Positions 11,301 through 23,031 of a stretch of 64,000 nt of DNA are shown piece by piece (position 1 is the first letter of the stretch; the number at the start of each line of letters is the position of its first letter). Source of the stretch: Eucommia ulmoides (taxonomy: Eukaryota > Streptophyta > Magnoliopsida > Garryales > Eucommiaceae); contig CM028327.1 of NCBI GenBank assembly GCA_016647705.1, positions 43,898,017 to 43,962,016 of the forward strand, written 5' to 3'. The notes beneath the pieces were generated by a model. The model was given only the letters and a program-made list of their open reading frames with translations, was not told the origin of the DNA and did not search any database. Both the position numbers and the translations under genes were made by a program.

Positions 11301-12079
11301 GAAATTATTTGGTAAATCTTTGTGACATTTACCTGTTTAATCACATGAAATAATTTGGACGATGTGGAATTTATGTGACAAGTATGCTAATGTGGTTTAT
11401 GTGTTATATTAATTAAATGCATATATTAGAGGGGTTGGAGTTCTACTGAGGGTTAACTCATAACCCCATAATTTTTGGTTGCGGAGTTGGCAGGGACAAA
11501 ACGACGAAGAGACTTTTATTTAAATTTTCATTTGTAATAATTGTATTTATTTATTATTTTAAACTGAAAAAGGGAAAGAAGATTATTTGCAGAAGATTAT
11601 TTATTTATTCTTTCAAATTGATAGAAAAAATAAAAGAAAGAGAGAAAGTAGGACGACGATGGATATATTAGTTGAATTCCATTATCTATATTTTGAAATA
11701 GTTGTATTGTATAAATTTGTATTATTACTAGGATTGTAAATGGATGGTTATAAATTAGAGGAAACGGTAATTATAATTATCGTAGTCGGTTGTAAAATAT
11801 CTCAAATGTTGAAAATTCGGTTTTAAATTATGAGTTCAGTAATTATTAGTTACTGCTGAATTGTAAATTGAAAATATTTTTATAAAGTAAATTATTAAAC
11901 ATCTGTCGCCGTTATATATATATATAATTCACGGATTAAATGTAGACAGGTAAAAATTTTAAATGAAAAATAGATGATTGGTTATTTTATTTGGTATTTA
12001 AAATGGTGACTATTATATTTGATAATTCCCGTTGTAAAATCGGCAACTAGAGTTATTGTCATTATTATAAAATTTACTG
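11300..12079. other. AT-rich intergenic stretch
   Basis: No reading frame, inverted repeat or recognisable family was found. It contains a short (TA)n tract near 11914-11926. Confidence 0.5.
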
Positions 12080-13510
12080 AATTTTGAAGATCAAAAATTT
12101 TGGCCAGTTGGTTTTAGGGTATAAATTCTCTATAGGAGAAACCATAGTAGCAGCCTTAGGAAACCGAGTCCTTACAATTACTGTTGATAATCCTTCGTTT
12201 ATAGCCAACAAGAAGCCTACGTGCACTCCCTTGATCTCCGCTTCAAGACTTCAGCATGAAGCAATGTAGCTTTGATATTTGAATTGCCAAACTTCGAGAG
12301 AGTCTCTTAGAAGACCTCCAAGTCCTCCTGCTCTGGAATGGATTTCCGCGCAACCATCTATGTTAAGTTTGAAAAAGCTTGCATCGGGGTGGTTCCAGTT
12401 AGGGGAGGGAATATCAATAAGAGAATGAGATGATTCTTGAGGACAAAAAGATTCCAAGAGGTCCTTTTGCAACCAATAAATTTTGAGAACTACTGCAAAA
12501 GGATCATGTTTAACATTCTCAATTGATTCCCGACTTTTGTCCTTACAAATCTCCCAAATAATAGAAATTAAAAGGTAAAAGGAGGAAGGGTTAGAGTACT
12601 TCCCAGTCAAATTTGTCTTAAACCACTAAAGAAAGTCAGTGTCACGAGCCCGTCTAAGGTGACCTGAAGAGAAAAAATTTGCTTCCTGCAAGTCCTCAGT
12701 ATATGTTCTATAGTTTTACTGTTCACATTACATCTCTAGCAAGATGCCAAGACATTATTGGACCATCTAGCTCTTAAACTATTGGATAGCAAACGGTTAT
12801 AAAAAATTCGCCAGATAAAATATTTGATTTTTTGGGGCACCTTGACTTCCTTCCGCATTGTATTTGGCTTTTAGGATTTGTGTCCATGAACTGTCCTTAC
12901 AAGTTAAAATATTCCATCCAAGCCTGTTTAAATACGCGTCATTTAGAATTCTCATTTTTCTAATCCCCAGTCCGCCTTTTTCTTTATATTTACAAACAAT
13001 ATCCTAATTAAGAAGATGAAACTTTCTTCTTTCCTCCATCTCTCCCTATAGGAATTTTCTATTCATTTTATCTAAATCATCACATATTTTCTGAGGCAAA
13101 ATTTAAGTTTGCATAGTGTACCTAGGAATTGTAGTAACAATTTTAATAAGCAGGGACCTTCCTGCCAAAGATTGGAATTTTGATTTTCAGACAAAAAGAC
13201 GCTTTTGAACTTTTTCTAAAATTGATTTATAAAGATTTTTACTATTTCTAGCATGCACTAATTTAGCTCCAAAGTACACCCCAAGATCATCAGTTAACTT
13301 GAATTCCAAGTTTGTTACTAATGTCATCAATATTTTGGATATTAAGGGAGACAAACAATTTGGATTTGCTAAGATTTATTTTTTTTGTCACGAACAATCT
13401 CAAAAGGACCTTAAAGTTTCTAGAATCATATCACAACTTTTTTTCACCCAATTTTGAGAACAGGATAATATTATCAACGTAAAAAGATATGGGAGACTAA
13501 TTTTTTAGAT
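12080..13510 (-). mobile_element. Truncated L1-type LINE (RT C-terminus and RNase H)
   Basis: Minus-strand translation gives, from 13480 downwards, YVDNIILFS (the reverse transcriptase YxDD box with its last Asp changed), DLGVYFGAKLVHARNSKNLY, SLAGRSLLIKIVTTIPRY, then KGGLGIRKMRILNDAYLNRL and DSSWTQILKAKY near 12990-12860. The RNase H part follows with FFKLNIDGCAEIHSRAGGLG near 12390-12320 and AEIKGVHVGFLLAINEGLS near 12240-12180. This is the C-terminal half of a plant LINE ORF2. The 5' part is missing, and stops and frame changes break the rest, so it is a dead copy. The RNase H frame alone could be misread as a small host gene. Confidence 0.88.
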
Positions 13511-14764
13511 GTTTATTAGATATTTATATAAATCAGGGGACGTTATGTAATATTTTGAGAGATTTAATTGAATTTTAATTAAAATATAAGAGTAAAAAAA
13601 AAATCAAAACTTAAGGAGGGACTTGAGTTTTTCCTCGATCTAACATGGCTCCTGCTATTGTGTGTCTATTATGTTATATCTATATTTTTTACTTTTAAGT
13701 ATTAGAAGAAAAGAAGAGCAGAAACATAGGTTGCAAATAAACATGTCACAGAAAATAAAAATACACTCAAAAAACGACCCAAAAAACCTGATCGGGTGTT
13801 CGGTCTATCCAGTTCGGTTTGGATCTGCTTTGGATTGTCGGGTTGTTTGAGAAGATCATCCCCTATCCAACCAGCCCAAACAATTTTCACCCCAGGTCAC
13901 ATGCGCGACATTGACAATTTTCTGTCCAATATTATAATGAAGACAAGAACTTGGATTGTAGAAGAATAATTATGAAATTTCAAGGTGTCATTAAGGTCGG
14001 TCCTTGGGCAAGGCGACCATAAAGCAATCCCTTAGGGTCCCAAAAATTTTTTGATCCTTCAAATTAATTCCTATATTTTTTTTATTTTTACATATTTATT
14101 AATAGTAAGTAAAAAAAATACACACGTAAATTTGATTCAATCATTATATTAACTATCTTTTTATTTTTTTTCTAAAAAATTTATAAATATTTTAAAAAAA
14201 TATTTAAACATTGAGTGACCCCGTTTTCAAATTTCACTTATAGTCAAAATTATGAGTAGGTATAAAGTGTCAAAACACCTAATAATTTAGATTTTTCAAA
14301 CCCCCGCCGAATCCATGACCAATGAAGAAGCTCCATTAGTATTTGCCTATGAGATTGACCATTAAAACAAGAAATAAGCCAAAATAATTTTTCATTTTTA
14401 TTATTTAAATTATAAATAAAGCGTAAAATAATCAAACGTGATGGCCAAACAATACTCAATTTTCAAAAGTGTTGTAGAAAATTTCACCAATAGTCCTCGT
14501 AATTTAATTTAATCAATTAATTTTCCCAAATTTCAAAAAAAATAAGATCATGCTATCCTCCCAATTATGAAATTTATCTCAATTTCTAATCAACAATTCT
14601 CTACTTATTTAATTTCATCATATCTAAAAAATAGGGCGTTCAATTTTATTTTATTTTTACACTTTTTCAGTCCGACTCCTGTCTAATTTTATGAAATGCA
14701 ATAAAAAATGTGGGATAAGTGGAAACTGAAAAATACGAAAGTATAATACCACTAATTTTAACAT
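13511..14764. other. Intergenic AT-rich DNA
   Basis: No supported gene. Short frames at 13662-13890 and 14250-14459 have no recognisable motif and are not conserved with anything else in the window. Confidence 0.5.
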
Positions 14765-15305
14765 CAGAGACGGGACTCTATCCCTCTTTTTGAACCCAAC
14801 GCTCGATGGGTTGATCTAGGCAGAAAATATTGTCATGTGGGAAATCAGGCTGTATTTTTTGTCTAAAATTTTTAATTTTGTGAAATTGAAAAAAAATATA
14901 AATTATGAGGAATCAAATATTCAATTAAACAAACCTCAACGTCCCCATAGACAACCCCACATATTTTAGGAACCTAAAAATTTGAATCGTTGTTATAAAA
15001 AATATTTTAAATTTAATGAAGTGAAATAACTAAAATTTCCTCATTAACGTGACTAGATTTAACGTTTTTTTGCTTATTCTATGATTCAAAGGCAAGAATC
15101 GACCCCTCTTTTTGGACCCAATACCCATTTCAACGGGGTGATCTACGAAGAAGATATTGTTAGGTGGTGGATTTGATTGATTTTTTTGTCAAAATTTTTT
15201 TAATTTTGAGGGATTAAAAAATATAAAATTTGAAAAATCAAATATTCAATTTCACAAACCTCAACGTCCTCATATGCAACCCCACATGTTTTAGGAACCA
15301 GAAAT
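14765..15305 (+). repeat. Direct duplication, two diverged copies of about 215 bp
   Basis: 14765-14975 and 15090-15305 share the order CCCTCTTTTTGAACCCAA / CCCTCTTTTTGGACCCAA, GTTGATCTA / GTGATCTAC, CAAATATTCAATT, CAAACCTCAACGTCC and CAACCCCACAT. Spacing is about 325 bp. They lie just upstream of the duplicated block of UGT copy 2. The family was not recognised. Confidence 0.75.
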
Positions 15306-15339
15306 GTAATTTTAAAATAGAATAACTAAAAAAAAATTG

Positions 15340-15610
15340 TTGACATTTCGAAATATTTAGTCAAGAAATTATCACTAACACACCAGTATTTGAAACGATG
15401 ACCATAATAATTTCCTGTGTTTTAACAAATATTACAGTCATCTCCTATCTTTTTGAACCACAAAAGTCAACTTTCCGATAAAAAAGAAAAAGAGAGAAAA
15501 AAAAATTATTGACTGATAAATTAATAATTACCGTGATCATCGCCTCATATTTAGTCACACTCAAATTTTACTATTTATTTTTCTACAAAAATAATATATA
15601 TGAACTTTGT
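15340..15610 (+). repeat. Upstream part of the UGT tandem duplication, copy 2
   Basis: Counterpart of 7615-7870, ending in ATATATGAACTTTGTAGAG where the foldback element begins. In copy 1 the corresponding AACTTTGTAAGAG (8087-8099) runs straight into the core promoter. Confidence 0.85.
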
Positions 15611-15613
15611 AGA

Positions 15614-17310
15614 GTTCTTTACCTAATAAATATTTATTTTTTAAAAAAATCCTGACAACACGCGTATTTAAACTTATTTATCAGGTCTGAGTATCCCAGT
15701 GTTCGGAACATCAGAACCATTTTTATTTTTTTTTAATTTTTTTGGTCCCAACGTTCTGAACGTCGGGACCAAAAAAAATACAAACGGTGCCGTTTGTTGG
15801 TTTGGCTTGGTCCCGGCGTTCACAACACCGGGACTAAGTCCCCCCTCTTTCTTTTTTGTTTGCGGAGAGAAAGAGAGAGAGAGCAGATAGAGAGAGAGCG
15901 CAGAGAGAGAGAGAGAACAGATAGAGAGAGTGCAGAGAGAGAGAGCACCGGACTTGATCCCAACGTTCACAACGCCGAGACTAAGTCCCTTTCCTTTCTT
16001 TCTTTTTTCCAAGAAGGAGAGAGGAGAGAGAGAGAGCAGATAGAAAGAGAGAGGAGAAAGAGAGCTCACAAAGAGAGTCGAAATAAAAAAGAGATGGTTT
16101 CATTTTAATCAATTTTTTGACGCTTTATACCCCTAAAGTTTTATCATTATTTTATTTTGAACATTTTTTTTTAGTTTTTTTCCCTTTTTTTTAATTTTGT
16201 TTTTTTATGAGGAAAACGTTTTTTGTTTGTTAATTTTAATTTATTTAATTGTTGTAATTTAAATTTAAAATTTAAAAAAATAGAACTATTCTAAAATATT
16301 TTTACTTCCAAAAATAAAAAAAAATAAAAAAAAATATTATTTTTGAAGTAAAAATATTTTTTTATTTTTTATTTTGAAGTAAAAATATTTTGGAAGTAAA
16401 TGTAATAAAAAAAAAATAGAACTATTCTAAAATATTTTTACTTCCATTCCAAAATATTTTTACTTAAAAAATCTAAGTAAAATTCAACTATTACTTTATA
16501 TCATCAATTGTTTTTTTTATTTTTACTTTATTATTTATTATTTTATTATTATTAATAAAATAAAAATATTTTATTTTTATTTTTAATTGAATTCAATTAA
16601 AATTTCAATTTAGTTGACATGATGTCCCATTCGATTAACATGTTAGATCAATACATGCAATTTAAATATACTATTTTCAATGATCGACTGATTTGTCAAG
16701 TCGATCAGCCGCCTGAATTAGTTTTCAGAACTCTTTACTTCATTGTTTTAATCAATCAAACGTTTGACTTATCCAATCGACCGTTTGACTTCACTTTTAA
16801 ATTTAAATTACAACAATCAAATAAATTGAAATTAACAAACAAACAAAAAATTCCTTAAAAAAAACAAAATTAAAAAAAATGGAGTAAAAACTAAAAAAAA
16901 AAAAAAAATTGTTCAGGTCAAATTTTAGGGGTATAAACTATCAAAAAAATTATCAAAATAAAACCATCTCTTTTTTATTTCATCTCTTTTTTTCTATCTG
17001 CACTCTCTCCTCTCTCTCTCTCTTGGCCAAAAAAAAAAGGGACTTAGTCCCTGCGTTGTGAACGCCAGGATCAAGCCCGGTGCTCTCTCTCTCTCGGCAA
17101 ACAAAAAAAAAAGATTTAGTCCCGGAGTTGTGAACACAGGAACGAAGCCAAACAAACAAACGGTGTTTTAATACCGTTTGTATTTTTTTTTGTCCCGGCA
17201 TTCAGAATGCTGAGACAAAAAAAAAATGCAAATGGTCCCGATGTTCATTACACCGAGATAATCAAGCCTACTAAATAAGTTTAAATACGCGTGTTTATCA
17301 AGTAAAGAAG
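15614..17310. mobile_element. 1.7-kb foldback element inserted in the promoter region of UGT copy 2
   Basis: The two arms (about 15614-16110 and 16930-17310) are inverted copies. Shared landmarks are ACACGCGTATTTAAACTTAT on the left and its complement on the right, plus paired CT/GA-rich tracts. Each arm also holds small GC palindromes of the type GGTCCC...CGTT...GGGACC. The centre (16140-16930) is AT-rich, with further short inverted repeats and no transposase. AACTTTGTAGAG (15603-15614) and AACTTTGTAAGAG (17314-17326) flank it and occur once at the same place in UGT copy 1, consistent with insertion after the gene duplication. Superfamily not assigned. Confidence 0.8.
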
Positions 17311-17359
17311 TTTAACTTTGTAAGAGTGCTTGACCTTCAAGTAAACGATGGGAAGTCAG

Positions 17360-17367
17360 TATAAATA
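17360..17367 (+). promoter_or_regulatory. TATA box of UGT copy 2
   Basis: TATAAATA, 68 bp before the ATG at 17428, exactly as in copy 1. The foldback element ends about 50 bp upstream, so any control sequences beyond that are now 1.7 kb further away than in copy 1. Confidence 0.75.
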
Positions 17368-17427
17368 TATTACCTCCCTACCTCCATTATTAACCAAAAA
17401 TAAATAAAATAGACTTCGGCAATCGCC

Positions 17428-18801
17428 ATGGACCGCCGCCACTTCCTCCTCATCTCTCTCCCTGCCCAAAGCCATTTAAACCCCACTATCCAGCTCGGCA
17501 AAGTCCTCGCACGCGCCGGCGTCACTGTCACCTTCGCCACCACCGTCTACGGCCTTAACCAGCTAAAGACTAAATCAACCACCGTCGACGGCATAGCCTA
17601 CACCTCCTTCTCTGACGGTCACGACGAAGACGGCCACAAAGCTAGAAGCAACTTCGCCGGCTACATGGACGATCTAAAGCGCGTGGGGTCCCAAAACCTG
17701 ATAAAACTCCTCGAAAACCTCGCCGGCGAGGGTCGTCCCGTCACCTTTATAGTCTACACCGTTCTCCTTCCATGGGTTGCCCAGGTGGCCCGTGAGATGC
17801 ACCTGCCGTCGGCATTCTTCGCCATACAGTGTGCCACCGCTTTGGCCGTCTATCACCGCTTCTTCAACAGCAGCGACGGACTCCTCGGCGGGGAAAACGA
17901 AATCAACGAGTCGCTTTCCGTTGAATTACCTGGACTGCCGCCGCTGAGCTCCGGCGAGATCCCTTCATTTCTAATGCCGGCCAATCAGTATCATTCATCT
18001 GTTAGTCCGTCTTTCCGAGAACACATACTCACCCTCGAAGAAGATCCAAATCCAACGGTTCTGATCAACACCTTCGATGCCTTAGAGGAAGATTCAATCA
18101 GAGCCGTCCGGAATATGAAGATCATCGCCGTCGGCCCCTTAGTTCCGTCGGCCTTCTCCGACGGAATCGACTCGTCGGACAAATCATTCGGCTGCGATCT
18201 GTTTCGAAACTCCGGCGACCAATACCTCCGGTGGCTGGATTCGAAATCGGAATCCTCCGTCATCTACGTTTCCTTCGGGAGCATAGTCGTTCTTGAGAAA
18301 CCCCAGAAGGAAGAGATCCTTAACGGACTGATCGACACCGGGAGACCTTTCCTCTGGGTCATCCGCGACACCGCCGGAGAAGAAGAAGAGACGGCGGTGC
18401 CGGAAAATGGGCTGGTGGTGCCGTGGTGTACGCAGGTGGAGGTGCTGGCCCATTCATCGACCGGGTGCTTCGTCACCCACTGCGGGTGGAATTCGACGAT
18501 GGAGAGCCTGGTCGCCGGTGTCCCGGTGGTGGCGATGCCGCAATTCGCCGACCAGTTGACGAGCGCGAAGCTGGTGGAGGAGGTGTGGGGGAATGGAGTT
18601 AGAGCAAGAAAGAGTGAAGAGAAGGGCGTTGTAGAGAGAGAGGAAATCAGGAGGTGTGTGGAGGTGGTGGTGGGGGAAGGAGAGAGAGGAGAGGACATAA
18701 GAAGAAATGCTCTGAAATGGAGAGGTCTGGCCATGGCCGCCGTCAGGGAAGGGGGTCCTTCGTGCAAAAATCTTAGAGATTTTCTGGATAGCTTGGGATA
18801 A
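17428..18801 (+). CDS. UDP-glycosyltransferase, UGT75-type, copy 2
   Basis: Intronless 457-residue gene, the usual length for a UGT75-type enzyme, with a normal C-terminus (NLRDFLDSLG then stop). It has PAQSHLNP with catalytic His16, Thr in place of the common activating Asp (IVYTVLLPW), YVSFGSIVVLEKPQ before the donor domain, and a 44-residue PSPG box at residues 333-376, starting WCTQVEVLAH and ending ADQ. It differs from copy 1 at about 38 residues, several near the N-terminal acceptor-binding half (for example around residues 2-13 and 143-180), so substrate preference may have drifted. Predicted role: cytosolic glucosylation of a phenolic, hormone or carotenoid-derived acid. The acceptor is unknown. 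The upstream DNA is disrupted by a foldback element. Confidence 0.97.
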   Translation: MDRRHFLLISLPAQSHLNPTIQLGKVLARAGVTVTFATTVYGLNQLKTKSTTVDGIAYTSFSDGHDEDGHKARSNFAGYMDDLKRVGSQNLIKLLENLAGEGRPVTFIVYTVLLPWVAQVAREMHLPSAFFAIQCATALAVYHRFFNSSDGLLGGENEINESLSVELPGLPPLSSGEIPSFLMPANQYHSSVSPSFREHILTLEEDPNPTVLINTFDALEEDSIRAVRNMKIIAVGPLVPSAFSDGIDSSDKSFGCDLFRNSGDQYLRWLDSKSESSVIYVSFGSIVVLEKPQKEEILNGLIDTGRPFLWVIRDTAGEEEETAVPENGLVVPWCTQVEVLAHSSTGCFVTHCGWNSTMESLVAGVPVVAMPQFADQLTSAKLVEEVWGNGVRARKSEEKGVVEREEIRRCVEVVVGEGERGEDIRRNALKWRGLAMAAVREGGPSCKNLRDFLDSLG

Positions 18802-19114
18802 TGGTCAACAATTGATGTACTTAATTACACTTTGTACCCACAACAATTATGTTACTTTCTATTTTACTACAAAATATTTTTTTTCCTTCTGAAGTTCCGG
18901 ATTTTGAATACACTTTTATCAAGATTCCCGTGCCTAAAGATATTGTATAAATTTTAAAAAATTTATATAAAAAAATATTAACAAAAAAAAAATAAATAAA
19001 CACTAACATATAAAATTTAAAAAATACAAAATATAATTAAACTCAAATACCTTATAAATAAGATGATGTAACCCATCCTAACTATTTATTTTTCTCCAAT
19101 CAATCCAAGCTCTT

Positions 19115-19118
<4 letters not shown>

Positions 19119-19189
<71 letters not shown>
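19119..19189. repeat. (TA)n microsatellite
   Basis: About 35 uninterrupted TA units, a likely polymorphic site. It lies downstream of the UGT copy 2 gene. Confidence 0.95.
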
Positions 19190-19193
<4 letters not shown>

Positions 19194-20217
19194 TAGTCCT
19201 CTAAATATATATAAGCTATTAGAAGAAACCTCAAACTAGTGTAATTAAGTTTTTGGTCATTTATGGCACTTTAGTAAATAGTCATCGATTTACATTAACC
19301 AACTAACCGTGTTTGACGTTATATTTACAAATTAGGTTATTTTACAAAATCTGCAACCATCAAATTTGATGAGGGTATTTTTGGGCACCTCTGAGTCAAC
19401 ACTTGGGACCCGGCCACGTGTCAACCCTCGCAATGACAGGGACGTATTCCAGAATCCACAACGTCACGCTAGAGCATACACCGATTACGGCTCCTCCCTG
19501 GCATCCCATTTTCACCTAGGGAGGAGCAAGGAGCCCCGCAGGGACGTGCCGCTCTAAGCTCTGCGCCGTGCCCTCGGCGATCAGTTTCAGGGATTCAGTC
19601 GTTCACCTCGACCGTCTCCCATTTTCACCTTGTTTCTTCTCCAAGGTTCCACAGATCTCCGCTCTCCTCCACCAGCTCACCGCCAAAAGGCCTGACAAAG
19701 GCCCGCGGGCTTCGCCAAATGGGCCCGAAAAGCCCAAGCCCAACGATTATCTCCTAAACGCCCCAGATTATCGGCTAAACACAGGATTTCGACTAACTAA
19801 CCGTGTTTAGGCCCGACTAATCATCTATAACTATTGTATATATCGGGGACTATGCAAGCCTGAGATACGCTTGAATACGCTTACATTACACGCGAATTCA
19901 TTTGTTTACTTGCTATATTTTGTACATTTTCTCTCTGAGCGCTGATTACCACGCTGGAGGGATTTCACCAGGACAAATCTCGATCTGAGCCTTCTGCAGG
20001 TACACTCTCTGAGGAGCAGGACTCTGGGCACAGTAGGTCAGTTCTCCCAGGACCCAGCACAGCTCACGCGAGGACTTTTCAACCGACGACTCTACCTCAG
20101 CAAGAGGACTCACCTGTCATCCGACTGGACTATACTCGAGGTGTGTACTAGTTTTATGCACCAATAATTTGGCACCGTCTGTGGGAACCGAGCAAAAAGC
20201 CTTCCCCTGATCACTGT

Positions 20218-23031
20218 TGTCACAACCCGTCCCGGACACTCGTCATCCCAAGGCCGACGTGACGACAACATGACATCACCTATTACACTCAATCAACTAA
20301 CACATTACAATATGCATACAATACTATACAGTTCACTATACATGAGATACATAATCTCTCATAAGGTTCACCTCTGACAGCTCAACTCAAAACTCTCAAA
20401 TGACTCCACCTAGTGCCAGTAGGGGACCGACTCCTATCTGATTCACCTGCGAGTGTACTGCCTTCTTAGTAAACACATTTTACAATAATAGTAATTCATT
20501 TTACAACATCTAAATGGATCAAGCGTAAATATATAAACACCGTATGTCAAATAAAAACCATCACATTATAAATATCTCTCCATAATATAAGTAGTAAAAG
20601 TAAATCAATATATATAAGTTCCACTCAAACTCATCCAGTATAAAATAAGACCAATCACCATATATAATAAATCACCAAATAATAAATTAAAACACCACAT
20701 CTCAAAACACCACTCTACCACACCACTCACTGGCTAGCCATAGTGATCATTTTAACCTCACGATCGGGAGTTGCAACGGACCATCCGTAGGATATGCCTT
20801 CCTAGCGGACCTAACTGCGCAGATCACCACCTACCGGACGTCTCCGGAGGCCATAATATAAATCACCATATAATATCAATCACCACCTGCCGGACCACCC
20901 TCCGAACAGGACATAATATGAATCACCACCTGCCGGACCACCCTCCGGACAAGATATAAATTATGGCATAGTTAACTCAATAATATCATCATCAAATCAC
21001 AAATCAATATCCATCTGCCGGACCACCCTCCGGACAGACCACAATATAAATCACCACCTCATCAATACCGTCAAAAATCACCAACGTCCATCTCTTTTTC
21101 TCAAAACCAACTTTTAAATCCGAAAATCATATTTTTCACCTTTGTTTGAAAACCGTCTAATTTCAACGAAACCATTTTTCCCCTATATTTTTAGAAAACC
21201 ATGCATTTTTAGGAAAACATATATTTTCCACTCTCTTTTAAAACCACCAAGTCCGACGAAAATTCTTTTCAACTTTCTTTCAAAACCAACGTAATTTAAT
21301 GAAAATCCATTTTACCAACTCACCCAAAACCTGCTTGATCCACTTCATTTTTAAAAGTATTTAATTTAAATACAGTCATTTTTTATTATATATAGATATA
21401 AAAATAGTTTGGCAAGAAGACAGTACACTCACTTGATTATCCGTTTTCGAAGACTTTAACCGCCTATTCTCTATCGGTACTCCAGTGCTTGCGAACCTAA
21501 TATTAACAGGACCTAGATTAATATTTTATGTAAAAACAACCTAATCATGCCACGCAAACCTAATTTCCGTAATTTCCTATTCCCCGTTTTTTATTATAAA
21601 ATATGTCTATTTAACTAATATTGTTTCATTACTGTTTACTACGTCGAATTTATTCATGCGAACATATAACGTTAAATTCAACGATAATGATAACATGTAT
21701 TTTATATTAAGATAATTAAATGTATTTATTAAAGAAGTGCGGAATTCTACCTTCTCCGAATTTTCCACCGGCCGCAAGATTGGATTTATGTTTTTCGTGG
21801 GGTGGTTTGTGCAATTTCTCCATTTCCTTTTCCTTTTTCTTCTTCTTTCTTTTCCTTTTTCCCGTTTCTGTTTTCTGTCCTGTTTCTGTTTGAACCCGCC
21901 GCCGATCGACGAGGAGCTCCAATCACGCCACTGACCGCCGGTCGTCTCACTCTGATCATGCACACCAACACGCTCAGCAGCAACGACGGATCAAAAACCC
22001 ACACACACCACCAGAACAAACCTCTCTCTCTCTACCCACTCCGGCGACTCACCATGCGACAAAAAACCACACCCACACCGTCGAGCAAAACGACGACGAT
22101 CACTCTCGCCGCCCTTCTTCAACGATCCGAATACACATACACACACAAAAAACCCCTACACACACCCCCGATCACATACCCACTTCTCTCTCTCTAACTC
22201 TCACTTACCATCGGCCCAAATAACCGACGACGACACACACACATACATGTAGAACACGAACACACACCCACAAACGAAACACATACACACTGCATTTCCG
22301 TCCCATTTTGAATCCTCGTCCCCGACGAGTTTTCTCTCTCTAACCCAACGCCAGCGACGCCATACCGAAACACACCCACACACTACTGCACCAAACGAAA
22401 ACAGGAAACACACACACACACACACACATGCAGGCACACACTATCAACACAACATAAAACAGAGCACACTCACACGAAACACACACTCACGATCACCGCC
22501 GCCACCGGACGAACGACGATCCCACACCCACCGAAGCGAACCGCCTTCTCTCTCTCTCTAAAATTTGACGACGCCACACACCTCGTCGACGACGGCAACA
22601 ATCACCAATCACCGACACTCACCGGCGAACCCACCTCCGATTCTCTTTCTTCCTTTCTCTCTCTCATCGATTTTCTTTTCTCTTTCCCGAGGTGTGTGGA
22701 TATGTATGAATATATGTATGTATACATTTGTATATATGTGTTTGAGATCAAAAGGGCGGCCAAGTGGCCATGCCCTCCTCCCTACGATTTTACCAACTCT
22801 CTCTCTCTCTATATATATATAATATATATATATAAAAATATTGTTATTTGCACAATCCTTCCCTTCATTTCAGTTAGGATATTAGTTAAACCCAACTCAC
22901 ATTTTAATATGTTTGAAAATTTACGAATTAATCTCCCCAACATTTAAATTAAACAATAAATGACACACGCTACCCATGTATTTTTCTTAAATGTGCAAAA
23001 ATGTGTTTTAAATAAGGATCGGGGTCTTACA
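20218..23031 (+). mobile_element. Solo LTR of a second family nested in the LARD-like element
   Basis: It starts TGTCACAACCCGTCCCGGAC and ends GGATCGGGGTCTTACA, typical TG...CA LTR ends of the Tekay/Del-like Gypsy style. ACTGT (20213-20217) and ACTGC (23032-23036) flank it as a near 5-bp target duplication, and it interrupts the host element right after the primer-binding site. No internal domain or second LTR is present, so it is probably a solo LTR of 2.8 kb. It contains four CCACCTGCCGGACCACCCTC-type short repeats (20820-21040) and a CA/CT-rich body (21950-22700). Confidence 0.8.

Noticed and set aside
12251-12610. Open frame with RNase H-like residues as a host gene
   Set aside because: The same minus-strand stretch continues upstream into reverse transcriptase C-terminal motifs, so it is the tail of a broken LINE.
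8201-18801. Biosynthetic gene cluster around the UGTs
   Set aside because: No other metabolic gene (P450, acyltransferase, terpene synthase and so on) is present nearby; only transposons separate the two UGTs.
20161-20200. tRNA gene suggested by similarity to tRNA 3' ends (also 3489-3508 and 41442-41460)
   Set aside because: Only 15-18 bases match; they sit directly after LTR ends and are primer-binding sites. No full tRNA gene was recognised anywhere in the window.
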